Assembly (NCBI RefSeq): GCF_001039355.2
Contig: NW_019775997.1
Location: 92,453 to 142,957, forward strand
Source: Lingula anatina
Taxonomy: Eukaryota > Brachiopoda > Lingulata > Lingulida > Lingulidae
Direction of reading: 5' to 3'
Length of the DNA: 50,505 nt
The position numbers and the translations under genes are program-made. The notes under the pieces were generated by a model. That model worked only from the letters and a program-made list of their open reading frames with translations. It was not told where the DNA came from and searched no databases. Positions 34,901 through 50,505 of this stretch are shown piece after piece; position 1 is the first letter of the stretch, and every line of letters begins with the position of its first letter.

Positions 34901-36180
34901 GTAGAGCCACTGTGTGTGTGTGTATGCATGCGTGTGTGCATACGTGCATGTGTCTGTTTGTGCATGTGCATGCTTGCGTCTTCTCTGAACCTTAAAAACC
35001 ATAAAAATCTTACTCGGAAGATGCTTGCAGCCATTATGTATGACGTGTTTTCCCATACCTGAGTTGAGATGTCTAACTTAGCATAAGATTTCATTCTTTT
35101 TGATAAGTGTGACTCAGTGTGGTGATGGCAAGTTGGATCTAAGCTCAGAGCAAGGTCATCATTTGTCAACACATTAGATTTTCTGACTTCCAAAGACTGT
35201 TGTTTATGTCAGTGAAACACGTGAAGACATAAGAGAAGGTAAAATGTTGTTAAGGAAATGAAGCTTTGGAAAACTTTTGCTGCCAGGGGCAGATCAGTTT
35301 CTGGTTAAGACCTGATAGTCCTCTGACTGCTATGTTTGCTAGTAAGTATTAGTGCAGTGACACGAGGCCCAGATTTGATAATAATCTTGGTAGACGATGA
35401 TATTGTCTTCTTGACACATCATTTTACCATTCTGTATGTCACAGTTGTTATTGTAAAGACAGATGTCTTCTTGATATGTGACAACTATGTGAGTGCCTGA
35501 GTCACCTGTAGCACCTGCCTTACTCTGCCCCAGATTACCTCTATTAGGGGATAACACAATAGTTTAGTTATAGTTGTAAAACAACATCTGTATTTTTTTT
35601 CTACATCTGGTGTCGGACAACACCACAATAGCACTTTGTTATAATATATCGTCCACAGTAGCACTGTAATATTATATTTCAGATGGCTAAAAAACATGAC
35701 TAATTTCATAGTTCAATAACTTCAACAGTCCTGGACATATTGCAATGAAATTGTGGGTTGTATCAGGAAAATGTTTTTGATAAATGCTAAAGATTTCATG
35801 ACTTTACCTTTGTTAGTTTTGGCACATTGAAAAAAAAATTAAAATTTAAGTCAAAAAGTCTTTACGTTATTAATATTATTAGTATGGTGCTGATATTGCC
35901 ATTGTTTTGTTTCCAGAAAACAAAGATGACGAGCAGTGTAAGGAGCGCCTGGTGCAGCTGGCGTCAGACCTCCCACCTCACCACAGTAGCACTCTGCGCT
36001 ATCTGATGGCGCACTTTGTCCACCTGTGCCAGCACCAGTACGCTCTGGGAAAGAGGGAGCCACCAGTCAAACTGTCCCATGTGTTCTGTCATATCCTGAT
36101 GAGGCCACCGTGGGAGAAAATCATGTAAGTATAGTTCTCCTTCTCCCCTCCTCCCCAAATCAAACATGCACACTTTGTAC

Positions 36181-36215
<35 letters not shown>

Positions 36216-37758
36216 TTTTTTGTTTTGTTTTGTTTTTGTTTTTTTTTGTTTTTTTTTAGGGGGGGGGGGGGGACTACATTATGATATACTTGGGGGAACA
36301 GTAATAAGATCCTAGCACATTTAGGATCAGATAAAAATACCCTAAAATTTAAACAAGGGCCCCTTCCTTCAACAGCAAAGATGTCACCCCCCCCCCCCCC
36401 CCCCCCTCTTTCCCTACAGCAAAGATGCCACCTATCCTGTCCTGTCTTGTTTCTACAGCCGTGTTTTCCTTTCCTTGGTGTTTGGAATAGTGAGAGACAA
36501 ATCATGGAAAGAGAGGTGAATCATACCCAGTTACAAGTTCAGTGATCCAGCATGTCTGACTCACCAGGGGAGAAAAATGTGGAAAACTGAAATTGGCATA
36601 AGGAGTGATAGATTAAGAAGAAAATATGGCAAATTAATTATCAAATAAGGCCATCATTATGATGTCTGTATAAAGAGACATCTGTGATGGAATGTAACAC
36701 ACAAATATAAATCAGAAATATTGGCCTGGGAGCCTACACCCAAATAATCATTAATCAGAGACTTAAATCATGAAAATGAAATTAATGGCCCATACAAAAA
36801 GTCGGTGTCCTCCTGTTGGTCGTTATTTGGTGTTGCTCATTGCCGCCATGACTGAGGTCTTGCTGGACCCCCTGTGGTCAACCAGGTAACTGGACAGTGG
36901 GCATACAGACTTTTAGAGATTTGAGGAAAAGATTTTGTAAATGCACTGTGTCCCAAGTTTTCGGCCAATGGGATTGATTATAGTTTTTTGACTTAATTTT
37001 TTTTTTAAAAATTGATTCATGTTTTTAATGTTTTGAAAAATTTAGACTCTGCTGTTGCCACTGGAAATTTGAGAAATTCAGGGTTTTTAATTTTTACATT
37101 TTTTTCTCCTGGGTATAATTAAAATATTTTTTTATCTTTTCTAGTGACATTGTGTACAATACTGAATACCACATCCGAGTATTTGACTGTCTGCTAAGAG
37201 GAGGAAACTGGGGAGAAACCATGCCAGATTATACAGAAACTACAGCAGGTAGGTCAGACAACTTTAATTCAGGTATTTGAATAATTTTAATCATTAAAGG
37301 TTCACAGATATTTCACAGATACTAAACAACAACGAAACTTGTCAAAAATAAGCGTAAAATATGCCTCAAGAATAGAAGCAAGTTTTCCAGCACATGTTTA
37401 ACATTTGTTGAACATCTAACATTTAAATACACACCAAGCTGTATGGGTGTTCCTGTATACTTAAACTTTATCTTTTCATTCCTAGATGTCCCCCCTCCCA
37501 GACCCCCTCGACCCCCCAAACTGCACCAGCAGCCCCCTCAGGACCAGAACACAGAGAATAACAATCCTAGTCAGGACCCCCTGGAGGAGGCAGAGTGGTA
37601 CTGGGGGGAGATATCAAGGTAAACACTTAGACTGGGCCTAGGGACCATCTCAAAACACATCATTTCTGCAAGCATAAACTAATAATATACATGCTACTGT
37701 GGACAGGTAACAGTGGTCCTCAAATCACGTACAAATGTTTCAGAGAAATTGAATTTGG

Positions 37759-37804
<46 letters not shown>

Positions 37805-40603
37805 AGAAGAGTAATATTAACATGAGGGTGGTGTGTTATTCCAGAGAGGAGGTGAATGAGAAGTTAAAGGACACACCTGATGGTACTTTCTTGGTGAGGA
37901 ATGCCACCACATGGTCCAGAGACGGAGACTACACACTAACACTCAGGTAAACATAACACACCTATTTCCACATGGTCCAGAGATGGAGACTACACACTAA
38001 CACTCAGGTAAACATAACACACTGGATACCACTTACCTGGGGATTGAGATGTGCTCAGATTCATCTATTGTTCAGATATTTAAAGTATAAGATTTAACTG
38101 TAATTAAGTTGCACATTCTTCAGGATAGTATTGTTCCTTGAGCTGTAAGAACAGCAGACTTTTTTATAATTATCTCTGTAAAATAATTGATATTCACTTT
38201 CATGCTTACCATTAACAAAAATTAAATCATTTCTTATTTCACTTCCAGGAAAGGTGGCAGCAATAAGTTAATCAAGATCTATCACAAGAACGGCAAGTAT
38301 GGGTTTGTGGAGCCTCTAAAGTTCTCCTCAGTACAGGAGCTGGTGGCCCATTACAGACAGCACACCCTCGGGCAGTATAACAAGACACTGGATGTCACCC
38401 TCAAGTACCCGCTGTCCAAACATCAGCAGGTCAGTGAGGCTGGATGGTCAAGATGGTCAAAAATATTACTCTGAATGTGAATTTATGCTTCTGAGCAGTT
38501 ATTGGATGAAAAAACATCTTTGATATATATGTATGTAAATTATTGACTGTCAATATTTTAATATCAAAATGTCTAACAAATTATATTTACTACATTGCAG
38601 GATTCGTCTTTTTTATGCATATTTGATTTTTTCATGATGACAATTTCAGGCTGAAGATGCGGACTTGAACGCCAATTTAGATGAGGTGTGTAAGAGACTG
38701 GTGGAGATCAACAGGGAATACTTGAAGAAGACTTTGAAATATGACAAGCTGTATGATGGACATTCAAGAACTACGCAGGTGTGTGAAATTAAAACCTCCC
38801 TACTTAACAAACTGGAAAGTTTTTATGCAGTTCCATTTCATAAAATATCAATTTATTTATTTAGTTCGTTTGATTCCAATTGAAGGCAAAGCCAATGAAC
38901 TCACTCTTGATGATTTGAATTCCAGGAGCTTCAACTTAAGCACCAGGCGTTGGATGCCTTCTCAGAAACAATCACGGTATTTGAGGACCAGATTACGCTT
39001 CACGACAAGTTTAAGCAGCAGGCCCAGCCCCACGAGCTGCAGAAGTAAGTGGAATTCTGGGCAGATTTTAGGACGATAGAGTTTGGTCAAATTAAACATT
39101 GCCATTATGTAAAATTTAAGTTGACTGTTATCTAAAAGTCTTTAAAATTTAACATTGAGTTAGTTATAACAGTGATTCTCATTTATGAATTATGTTTCTT
39201 TGGTATGTCATTGTTGGTATTTTTTCTTCTAGGTTAGAGGAGAACTACAAATTATTAGCTGACCGACTTCAGGAAATCAAGAGAAGTAAAGAACAGTTGG
39301 AGGAAGATTTGAGATATCAAACTGAAGAGAACCGCCGCCTCATTGAGGAGATGAACAGTCTGAAACCAGAAATCAAGAGAGAATACAAACTACGGGAACA
39401 GTATATTAAGTAAGTACCATTTGACAAAGGAATTCTACATGTGGCAATTTTAACTTAAAGTTGAACTTGATTTTCTCCTCTTCTTACTATATGTTACAGC
39501 AACTGTGCAACTCTTCATGTTTCAAGAGCGTAATTTATCTTTTAATCAATATTTTTCACATTTTTTTATTTTCTTGTTTTCAGATACCTGATTGACAAAA
39601 ATGTGAACAAAGACTACATAGATGAAAAGCTGCTAGGGGAGACAGAGAGGAGGATTAGTCAGGGTACTCCTGATGAGGAGGAACCCTACTATGTCGGGTA
39701 AGACTATTAACCACAGGATCAGTCTTTTAGATTATTGAAAAAATTACTCCATATGATGTTGGTGTTTTTTAATAATTATTTATTTATTTATTTTTATTGT
39801 AAATGATGTTTTTATTTGCATTGAGACTTAGTTGAATATAAATTTAATGTTGTGAAAATTTTAATTTAACCATGATCATTAAATAGAGAAAGGGGCTATG
39901 AACCTTTGTTTTATCAATATAACTACATTTCAGAATGGAGAAGTGAAGTTCTGTCTTCCATACTTAGAAAAAGTATTTTGATAATTTCAGTGCCCCTGTC
40001 ATGAATAACGACCTCCCCAGCATAGCTCACTACAACGAGAGCACATGGTACATCGACTGTGATAGGTACACGGCTGAGAACCTCCTGCAGAACAAGCCAG
40101 ACGGTACCTTCCTGATCCGACCTAGCAGCAAGATGAACTCCTACGCGCTGTCATTAAAGTAAGTAAAGTGTGGCGTCAGGTGCTCTGAAGATGTCATTCT
40201 CTTTACAGAATAACTGTACCAAATTAACATGCAGTTTGTACATTTTGAAAATTAAACGCTTCAGTTTAAATGAAAATAGCTTATATAACATTATGCAAAA
40301 CAAGGTGTTCAATAAGCTATCTTTGAAAGTAAAAGAGATATTGAAGAAAAAATAAATACATATAATTTGACATTGCTGTTATTCTCCTTCAGTGCAAATG
40401 GCCGAACAGGGCACTGTGTAATAGAACACAAGGCGACAGGCTTTGGGTTTGCCGAACCTTTCTTTATTCATCAGACTCTACTGGACTTGGTCCTTCATTA
40501 CCGTGAAACTTCACTGCATGAACACAACCCTGAGCTGGATGTGACATTAGTTCACCCTGTGAAAGCCCCACAGCCTGGGAGCTCATATACTTACATGCAG
40601 TGA
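30198..40603 (+). CDS. PIK3R1: Class IA PI3K regulatory subunit (p85-like) with SAM and C1 domains; 5' end not found
   Basis: Adaptor subunit that binds and restrains the p110 catalytic subunit in the cytosol and recruits it through its SH2 domains to phosphotyrosines (YxxM) on activated receptors. The coding exons join in frame: 30198-30332, 31852-31932, 32127-32178, 32401-32517, 32885-32983, 33359-33469, 33831-33908, 34690-34821, 35917-36124, 37145-37248, 37486-37618, 37845-37946, 38249-38429, 38650-38778, 38926-39044, 39233-39409, 39584-39697, 39991-40158, 40393-40603. All introns are GT-AG. The 816 residues read SAM (about 4-70), C1 (97-146), RhoGAP/BH (about 163-365), proline-rich stretch (374-384), nSH2 (410-505), coiled-coil iSH2 (515-690), cSH2 (710-805), stop TGA at 40601. 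The nSH2 to cSH2 half is unmistakably p85. The first exon listed starts in phase 0 without a start codon, so one or more upstream exons are missing from the model. The SAM and C1 domains are not part of vertebrate p85 proteins, which carry SH3 instead. It could correspond to PIK3R1, R2 or R3, which split within vertebrates. Confidence 0.93.
31033..31851. other. Intron between the two SAM exons
   Basis: Nothing recognisable beyond AT-rich intron sequence. It ends in CACTGTCTCCTAG. Confidence 0.7.
32339..32608. repeat. (TTTG)n tracts flanking the C1 exon
   Basis: TTTG/GTTT repeats lie at 32339-32365, just before the acceptor of exon 32401-32517, and at 32566-32608, just after its donor, with a similar tract at 33012-33040. 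They are intronic and flank the coding exons on both sides. Confidence 0.85.
32401..32983 (+). other. C1 (phorbol ester/diacylglycerol-type) zinc finger of the PI3K subunit
   Basis: Encoded across exons 32401-32517 and 32885-32983. The spacing H-x12-C-x2-C-x13-C-x2-C-x4-H-x2-C-x7-C is exactly that of C1 domains, with all eight zinc ligands present. Of the residues known to matter for diacylglycerol/phorbol ester binding, Gly23 and Gln27 are kept (LHGLMHQG), but Pro11 is Leu and the usual Trp22 is His. The fold is therefore near certain, while lipid binding is possible but unproven. It lies directly before the RhoGAP domain, the same C1-RhoGAP order as in chimaerins. Confidence 0.88.
34217..34277. 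repeat. 17-bp perfect inverted repeat in an intron
   Basis: GATGCTATTGATAGCTG at 34217-34233 is mirrored by CAGCTATCAATAGCATC at 34261-34277 with a 27-base AT-rich loop. The left arm region also resembles 34178-34216, so a short direct repeat is superposed. Confidence 0.7.
34864..34908 (+). pseudogene. Partial echo of the 3' end of exon 34690-34821
   Basis: TGTCATTCCAGTCGAGTACTA and then ATTGAGGCAGCAA repeat the end of the upstream coding exon, 86 bases downstream, separated by GT-rich sequence. The echo lacks ten bases (34799-34808 in the original) and the G of the GT donor, so CAA|GTAAGTAG has become CAATAAGTAG. The copied donor is therefore dead and the original is the one used. Confidence 0.8.
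36179..36406. repeat. Low-complexity intron block: (TTTA)n, T-rich, G14 and C20 runs
   Basis: TTTA repeats start about 55 bases after the donor at 36125 and are followed by T/G-rich sequence, 14 G at 36259-36272 and 20 C at 36387-36406. The G and C runs could pair in the transcript. Confidence 0.85.
37759..37803. repeat. (ATT)n microsatellite
   Basis: Trinucleotide tract in the intron before exon 37845. Confidence 0.9.
37968..38028 (+). repeat. 61-bp tandem duplication of exon end and splice donor
   Basis: 37907-37967 and 37968-38028 are direct repeats with one mismatch in the exonic part (GACGG/GATGG); the last few intronic bases also diverge. The unit spans the last 40 bases of the nSH2 exon plus its GTAAAC donor, so a second intact donor lies at 38008. 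Using it would add 61 bases, shift the frame and read CTC AGG TAA, an immediate stop. Confidence 0.9.
38650..39697 (+). other. Inter-SH2 coiled coil (p110-binding)
   Basis: Exons 38650-38778, 38926-39044, 39233-39409 and 39584-39697 encode a long charged helical region (for example [20 protein letters not shown] and [19 protein letters not shown]). It corresponds to the antiparallel coiled coil that holds the p110 adaptor-binding domain and contacts C2. No break or gap is seen. Confidence 0.92.
39991..40603 (+). other. C-terminal SH2 domain and stop
   Basis: Exons 39991-40158 and 40393-40603. [25 protein letters not shown] (phosphotyrosine-binding Arg, residue 734), [16 protein letters not shown] and the end [12 protein letters not shown] match the p85 cSH2. 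The protein ends SSYTYMQ, TGA at 40601-40603. Confidence 0.95.
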
Positions 40604-42440
40604 TCCCATGACTTGGCCTTCAGTCAATAGAAAGATCCATAACTCAACTGGTTACTTCCTGTGAATGTTTCACAGCCAATGAAGAGACATGACTTGAGAT
40701 CGCAGCCAATGGATGGCTTGTTTTAGTGATTGATACATGCTGTGTAAGTTATAAATCCAAAGAGGGAACATGTGACATGAGGTCTCTGGCAATGGGAACC
40801 TTGGTTACTTGACTAATGCATGCTGGGACAGTTTCACAGCCAATTAGGTGGTGCATTACTACAGAAAACAGCCAATAAGAAGCTGTTTAAAATATTGTGA
40901 TTCATTGTAAACTCAAAGTGAAGTTGTAACTATTCTGTTTTTCATGATGAAATGCCCCGTGGCCATTTGAAAGTCTTCACTGGCACACATTGGGTTTGTG
41001 GGGCAATGAAAAACTTTTCAACTTAGTTGAAACGCCCACTGATCTCTTTTCTACCACCAGTCAGGAACAGTCTGACTGTAAATGTTCATCATATTCTGAG
41101 AGGAGAGGGTCCGTCCTCTAATAATTGTCACAGAATATGGTGCTGTAAAATGGTTTTAAGATAAATAAATGTTTACAAAGTTTGTCTTGAAATATGCTGA
41201 GATGGTGTGTTTTGCCTGCTGCAGGACAGTGAAGGGCCACAATTTCAATTTTTGACCCGAACATTCAAGACAATGATGATTTCAGTAAATGTTATTTGTA
41301 AATTACATTTTTGTTGGGACATTTTCTGTTTGGTGAGAGTTAGATTTTGTGTTGGACTTTGGTTCAGTGTTGATGAATTTATTTTGAAACACTTAGCTAT
41401 TGATTTATATATTGCATGTCTTTAAATTTCACCAAATTAGTCTTGTGATTATAAATTTCACTCATTATTATCATACGTTTCCATCGGTTTATATTGTTAA
41501 GTCAAGAAATATTGTGGTTTTATTGAAAATTGCTAAAGGATGAATCAGTATATGAAATGAATAGAAGTGTCATTTCTTTAAATTTGTGGGCCAGGTATAA
41601 AAAAAAAAGTTGACGTGGGCCCCTCTTGTCATATTATTTCTAAGTGGTAATCACTCTTTAAAAAAATGTCACTCAGACATTATTTGTATACCTGTACTAC
41701 AGATAGCTTTATTCTTTAAGTTGCAACTCGGCATATGTATTAAAATTGGTTTAGATTTTTAAAATCGCCAACTTGTTTATTCTTGGAAATGCTGTATTAC
41801 AGCTGCTCCACTATTTTGTACTTTTTTTTCTAGAACTAGCTGTAGACGGATTGTGCAGTTGTGCTGAATGCTATTTGAAGAAGTTGCAAGCAATTTTCTA
41901 ATCTGTGATACGTACCGTCATTCCCAGTGAACCTGTATTAATAGCACAACATTGTAGTGTAGAACTATATTCAGTGGAGAAACTAGATTTAGCTTCTCTT
42001 CTCACATTTCATGGCTGTATGAAATGATATGGTTGTAGAATCATTGCCATAATAAGTTGAATTGAGTCTTTCTGAATTATATGATATGTGCTTGTTTGAT
42101 ATTTGATATTGATGTGTATTTACGTAGGGAATGAAATGATCAAGCAGTCTGCTTGTTACTGTAGTGTAGGTTTTAGTTTAGAATAGATAAAAAAGGAAAA
42201 TTTGATCCACTCGTTTAAGATGATTGTAAAAAGTTGGTAGAGCAAAGGAAAGTGGACTTTTTCCTTAAATATATAAACTTCAATTGTACATAAGTGTTAA
42301 CCTCTGTAAATAATTTGTCCCATTGATTCAGGTTGAGTGACAGATAAATTACATGATTTAATTATTCCCAGACATCGAATTGGGTGTAAAATGTAAGATG
42401 GACTTAAAGATTAAGCAAATAAATTAAGCTTAATGAGGAA
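40604..42440 (+). other. 3' UTR of the PI3K subunit gene
   Basis: Two AATAAA signals follow the stop, at 41164-41169 and 42418-42423, suggesting a short (about 0.6 kb) and a long (about 1.8 kb) 3' UTR. The first 270 bases hold four exact CAGCCAAT motifs (40673, 40703, 40837, 40869) and one near match (40621), in loosely repeated surroundings (TTTCACAGCCAAT occurs twice). No coding sequence is seen in it. Confidence 0.6.
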
Positions 42441-42719
42441 ATGTTTTTGTTTGTTATGCTTATCTTGGTCTCATTGGTGTATATTTAATGAAAATGATTT
42501 ACATTTCAGAAATTTCCACTGAAATTGCCAATATTTTGATAAAGAGAAAGGTATTAGAATATGGTACCTTATGGTTGAGTGCTGGAACCTGGAACCTGCT
42601 ACAACATAAAATATTAATTGTATGAAAAAATTTAATCTTCTAAAATTATGGTCAATTAAAATGTTTATTTTTCAACTAAATTCTGGGCAAATGTAAACAC
42701 ATAAATCTGCCAACTGTAA

Positions 42720-43050
42720 AAGGGAAACATTCTGGTGGTGCCATGAGACAGATTTTCCTGGAGTAAACACCAATTTTCCTGCACTTACTTATGGTTAATA
42801 AATCTGTTCCCATATTCAAAATTATTCAGTTTTATTTTTAAAATTGTGTCTTTAAAATCTCATTAGCAATTATTACAGAGGATAGCCGTCTATGAAGGTC
42901 CACGTGGTCCAATGCCAAGCACAGATTTCAGAATAATTGCCATAACTGCATTTTGGTGGAAAGATGGAATTTAAATTATTATCTGTCATTTTCAATGTAT
43001 TTATTGAGGAACTTTGGATTTCATATTAATAATTGTCATCTCTTTCGTAG
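42720..43050. mobile_element. Decayed relative of the TTAA-flanked MITE
   Basis: Ordered matches to 10838-11175 include GATTTTCCTGGAGTAAACA, CTTAC followed by TGGTTAAT, TTAAAATCTC, CACGTGGTC and ATTTCAGAA. The terminal repeats are eroded (AAAAGGGAAACA on the left, TAATTGTCATCTCTTT on the right), so this is an older, probably dead insertion between the two genes. Confidence 0.7.
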
Positions 43051-43097
43051 CATGCACATCTTTAAATGATCAACCCAAATTTGATCTTTCATGATAA

Positions 43098-44589
43098 TTT
43101 ATTGAATGAACATAAATTCTTACAATGAAAATGAAAAATAAACTAACTGAAATGCGTTAAATTGGTCTTTCACAACTTCTGAAAGAAAACCAAGTTCTCA
43201 CCATCAAGATGGGATGTGCAACCTCATTCAATGAAAACATTGCAGTCCACAACACTCAATTTTCACCTTGTCTTCAACACCATTAGGCTGTTCACAAACA
43301 AAATTGCCTTAACATAAGATATGACAACTGAAAACTTATGTACAAAGAAAAAAAAGCATTGCACTTGAAACAAAATCAACCTATAACACTTTAACTGGTA
43401 TGTATTTACAATACTCATTTTGATTCTGAGCATACTGTGGAATGTACATTCTCTCCCATGTATGCATTGCTTGATAATATAATTTTTACCTCCAAATGGG
43501 AAACAGCACCAAAATCACAAGCCTTACAAAAACGGAATTTTCAAAATTACCCACAAAATGAAACAAACTTGGGTTTTACAAGGAAAATTTTTCATAAGTT
43601 CAAGTTACCCTTAGCTGATTAAAACTTGGCTTAACATCTATAACAATGTTAATGAGATAAATAATGAGATCACTGAAAAAAAAAATTAAACAGTTGGAAG
43701 AGTACCCTTATATATAGATAATTATATACACACCATTATTTTGGAATTCCAATGGCACTTTCCTATAAACTGAATCTTAAATCACAAGAGATCTGTCTAA
43801 AGTTTGCCTTACAAACATATTGCTCACAATCCCTGATATAAGTACATGGAAGACATTTTGGATATTGGTTCCACCCTTTTGGTTTTGATACCACAGTGAA
43901 TAGACAAATTAGGAAGCCTCAATTGCTGCCATTGTATTGCCTTGCAGTAACTGACAGTTGAACATTGTACCTGTTACTGTTTTGCACTCAAGAGCTGTAA
44001 GTGTAAAAATCATGCTTTTCTATTTGGTAAAAAATGGTAGAACTTTTCTCTTGTATAAGCATGTGAAGAACACATTCATAATTCTTCTTATAAAGTGAAG
44101 GCAGAAGTATCAGGGAAGTCGTTTTTTTTTCTTTTGAAGTGTTTTCACATGAAAACAGTTAAGATGAAAAAGTCATATTATTCTTTGATGCGATCCATGT
44201 CTTAAGTATAAATCCTCCTTTACTCAATTGTAAAGTGTTCTGGAGTCACTTGTCTAATATATGAAAGAAACACAAAGAACAATGTCTTCAAATCCAGGTA
44301 TAGGGCAATGATTATAAACATTGCATTGAAGATGTAAGGCATCTACTTGTATATCTCCAAAGCACCAGAATGTTTTCTTCCTGATTGGTCAAACCCAGGA
44401 CATTGCATTGTCAAAAAGAAAAAATCGAATCACCAGTTCTCCAAAATAACATCATGACATCTCAAACTACAGCTTTCATCAGTTATATATCATCGTGATG
44501 TTGCAATTCAATTGTACTGCATTGAGATCAGTTGTGAAAAAAAAAAACGGGGAATGGTTCCCACACAAGAACATTATTTTTCACCATGA
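43098..44589 (-). other. Probable 3' UTR of the Polo-like kinase gene
   Basis: Minus-strand AATAAA lies at 43103-43098 (and another at 43005-43000), about 1.5 kb after the stop codon. No coding exon was recognised within the interval. The 3' ends of the two convergent genes are separated by the MITE remnant at 42720-43050. Confidence 0.5.
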
Positions 44590-50454
<5,865 letters not shown>

Positions 50455-50505
50455 TTACATATATTGGACTACACTTTATTATATATGTGATGAAAAAAGT
50501 GAAAA

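Larger units (their letters stand above)
33359..37248 (+). other. RhoGAP/BH domain of the PI3K subunit
   Basis: Spread over exons 33359-33469, 33831-33908, 34690-34821, 35917-36124 and 37145-37248. The beginning [11 protein letters not shown], the arginine-finger segment DVYRISSS (Arg about residue 207), the helix [15 protein letters not shown] and the later [18 protein letters not shown] follow the BH domain of p85. The Arg and the Lys/Arg of the second motif are kept, but the catalytic Asn expected in the NLA motif of active GAPs is Lys, so full GAP activity is doubtful. Confidence 0.85.
37486..38429 (+). other. Proline-rich linker and N-terminal SH2 domain
   Basis: Exon 37486-37618 starts with [12 protein letters not shown], a class of PxxP sequence that could bind SH3 domains, followed by a Gln/Asn-rich linker and [16 protein letters not shown], the hallmark start of the p85 nSH2. 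The phosphotyrosine-binding arginine is in GTFLVRN (residue 435). The strands YTLTLRKGG and [14 protein letters not shown] and the end [10 protein letters not shown] are p85-specific. Confidence 0.95.

Overview
This is a window of animal nuclear genome, most likely from a marine invertebrate. A mollusc or other lophotrochozoan is my best guess, not proven. It is AT-rich and intron-rich with GT-AG splice sites, and it is full of microsatellites, minisatellites and short inverted-repeat transposons. Two places look like overlapping alleles left side by side by the assembler, which points to a highly heterozygous diploid. There are no prokaryotic features.

Layout. Positions 1-600 may hold the last exon of an unidentified plus-strand gene. 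Positions 600-27,000 contain no convincing protein gene; they are long intergenic or 5' intron sequence. Within them are a head-to-tail array of three Harbinger-like MITEs (3610-4255), a 3.6-4.0 kb duplication joined at a single N (3944-7588 and 7590-11579), a TTAA-flanked MITE present in only one copy, two further hairpin MITEs, and a 518-base gap (19828-20345) between two satellites. A second duplication joined at a single N (25960-28719 and 28721-31031) carries two copies of one exon of the main gene.

The main gene, on the plus strand and ending at 40603, is a class IA phosphoinositide 3-kinase regulatory subunit (p85/PIK3R family). I could join 19 coding exons in frame into 816 residues. 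The order is SAM domain, C1 zinc finger, RhoGAP/BH domain, proline-rich stretch, N-terminal SH2, inter-SH2 coiled coil, C-terminal SH2 and stop. Vertebrate p85 proteins have an SH3 domain at the N-terminus and no SAM or C1, so this architecture is the most interesting biology here. The true start codon was not found and lies upstream. Two exons of this gene have partly duplicated 3' ends, including splice donors, in the following intron.

Tail-to-tail with it, on the minus strand (44590-50411), are the last eight coding exons of a Polo-like kinase. They cover the kinase domain from the activation loop, a linker and the two-polo-box domain, and look closest to PLK2/PLK3. Its N-terminal half is beyond the right edge. 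The two genes converge with about 4 kb between stop codons, which holds their 3' UTRs and a decayed relative of the TTAA MITE. I see no functional link between them beyond being neighbouring signalling genes.
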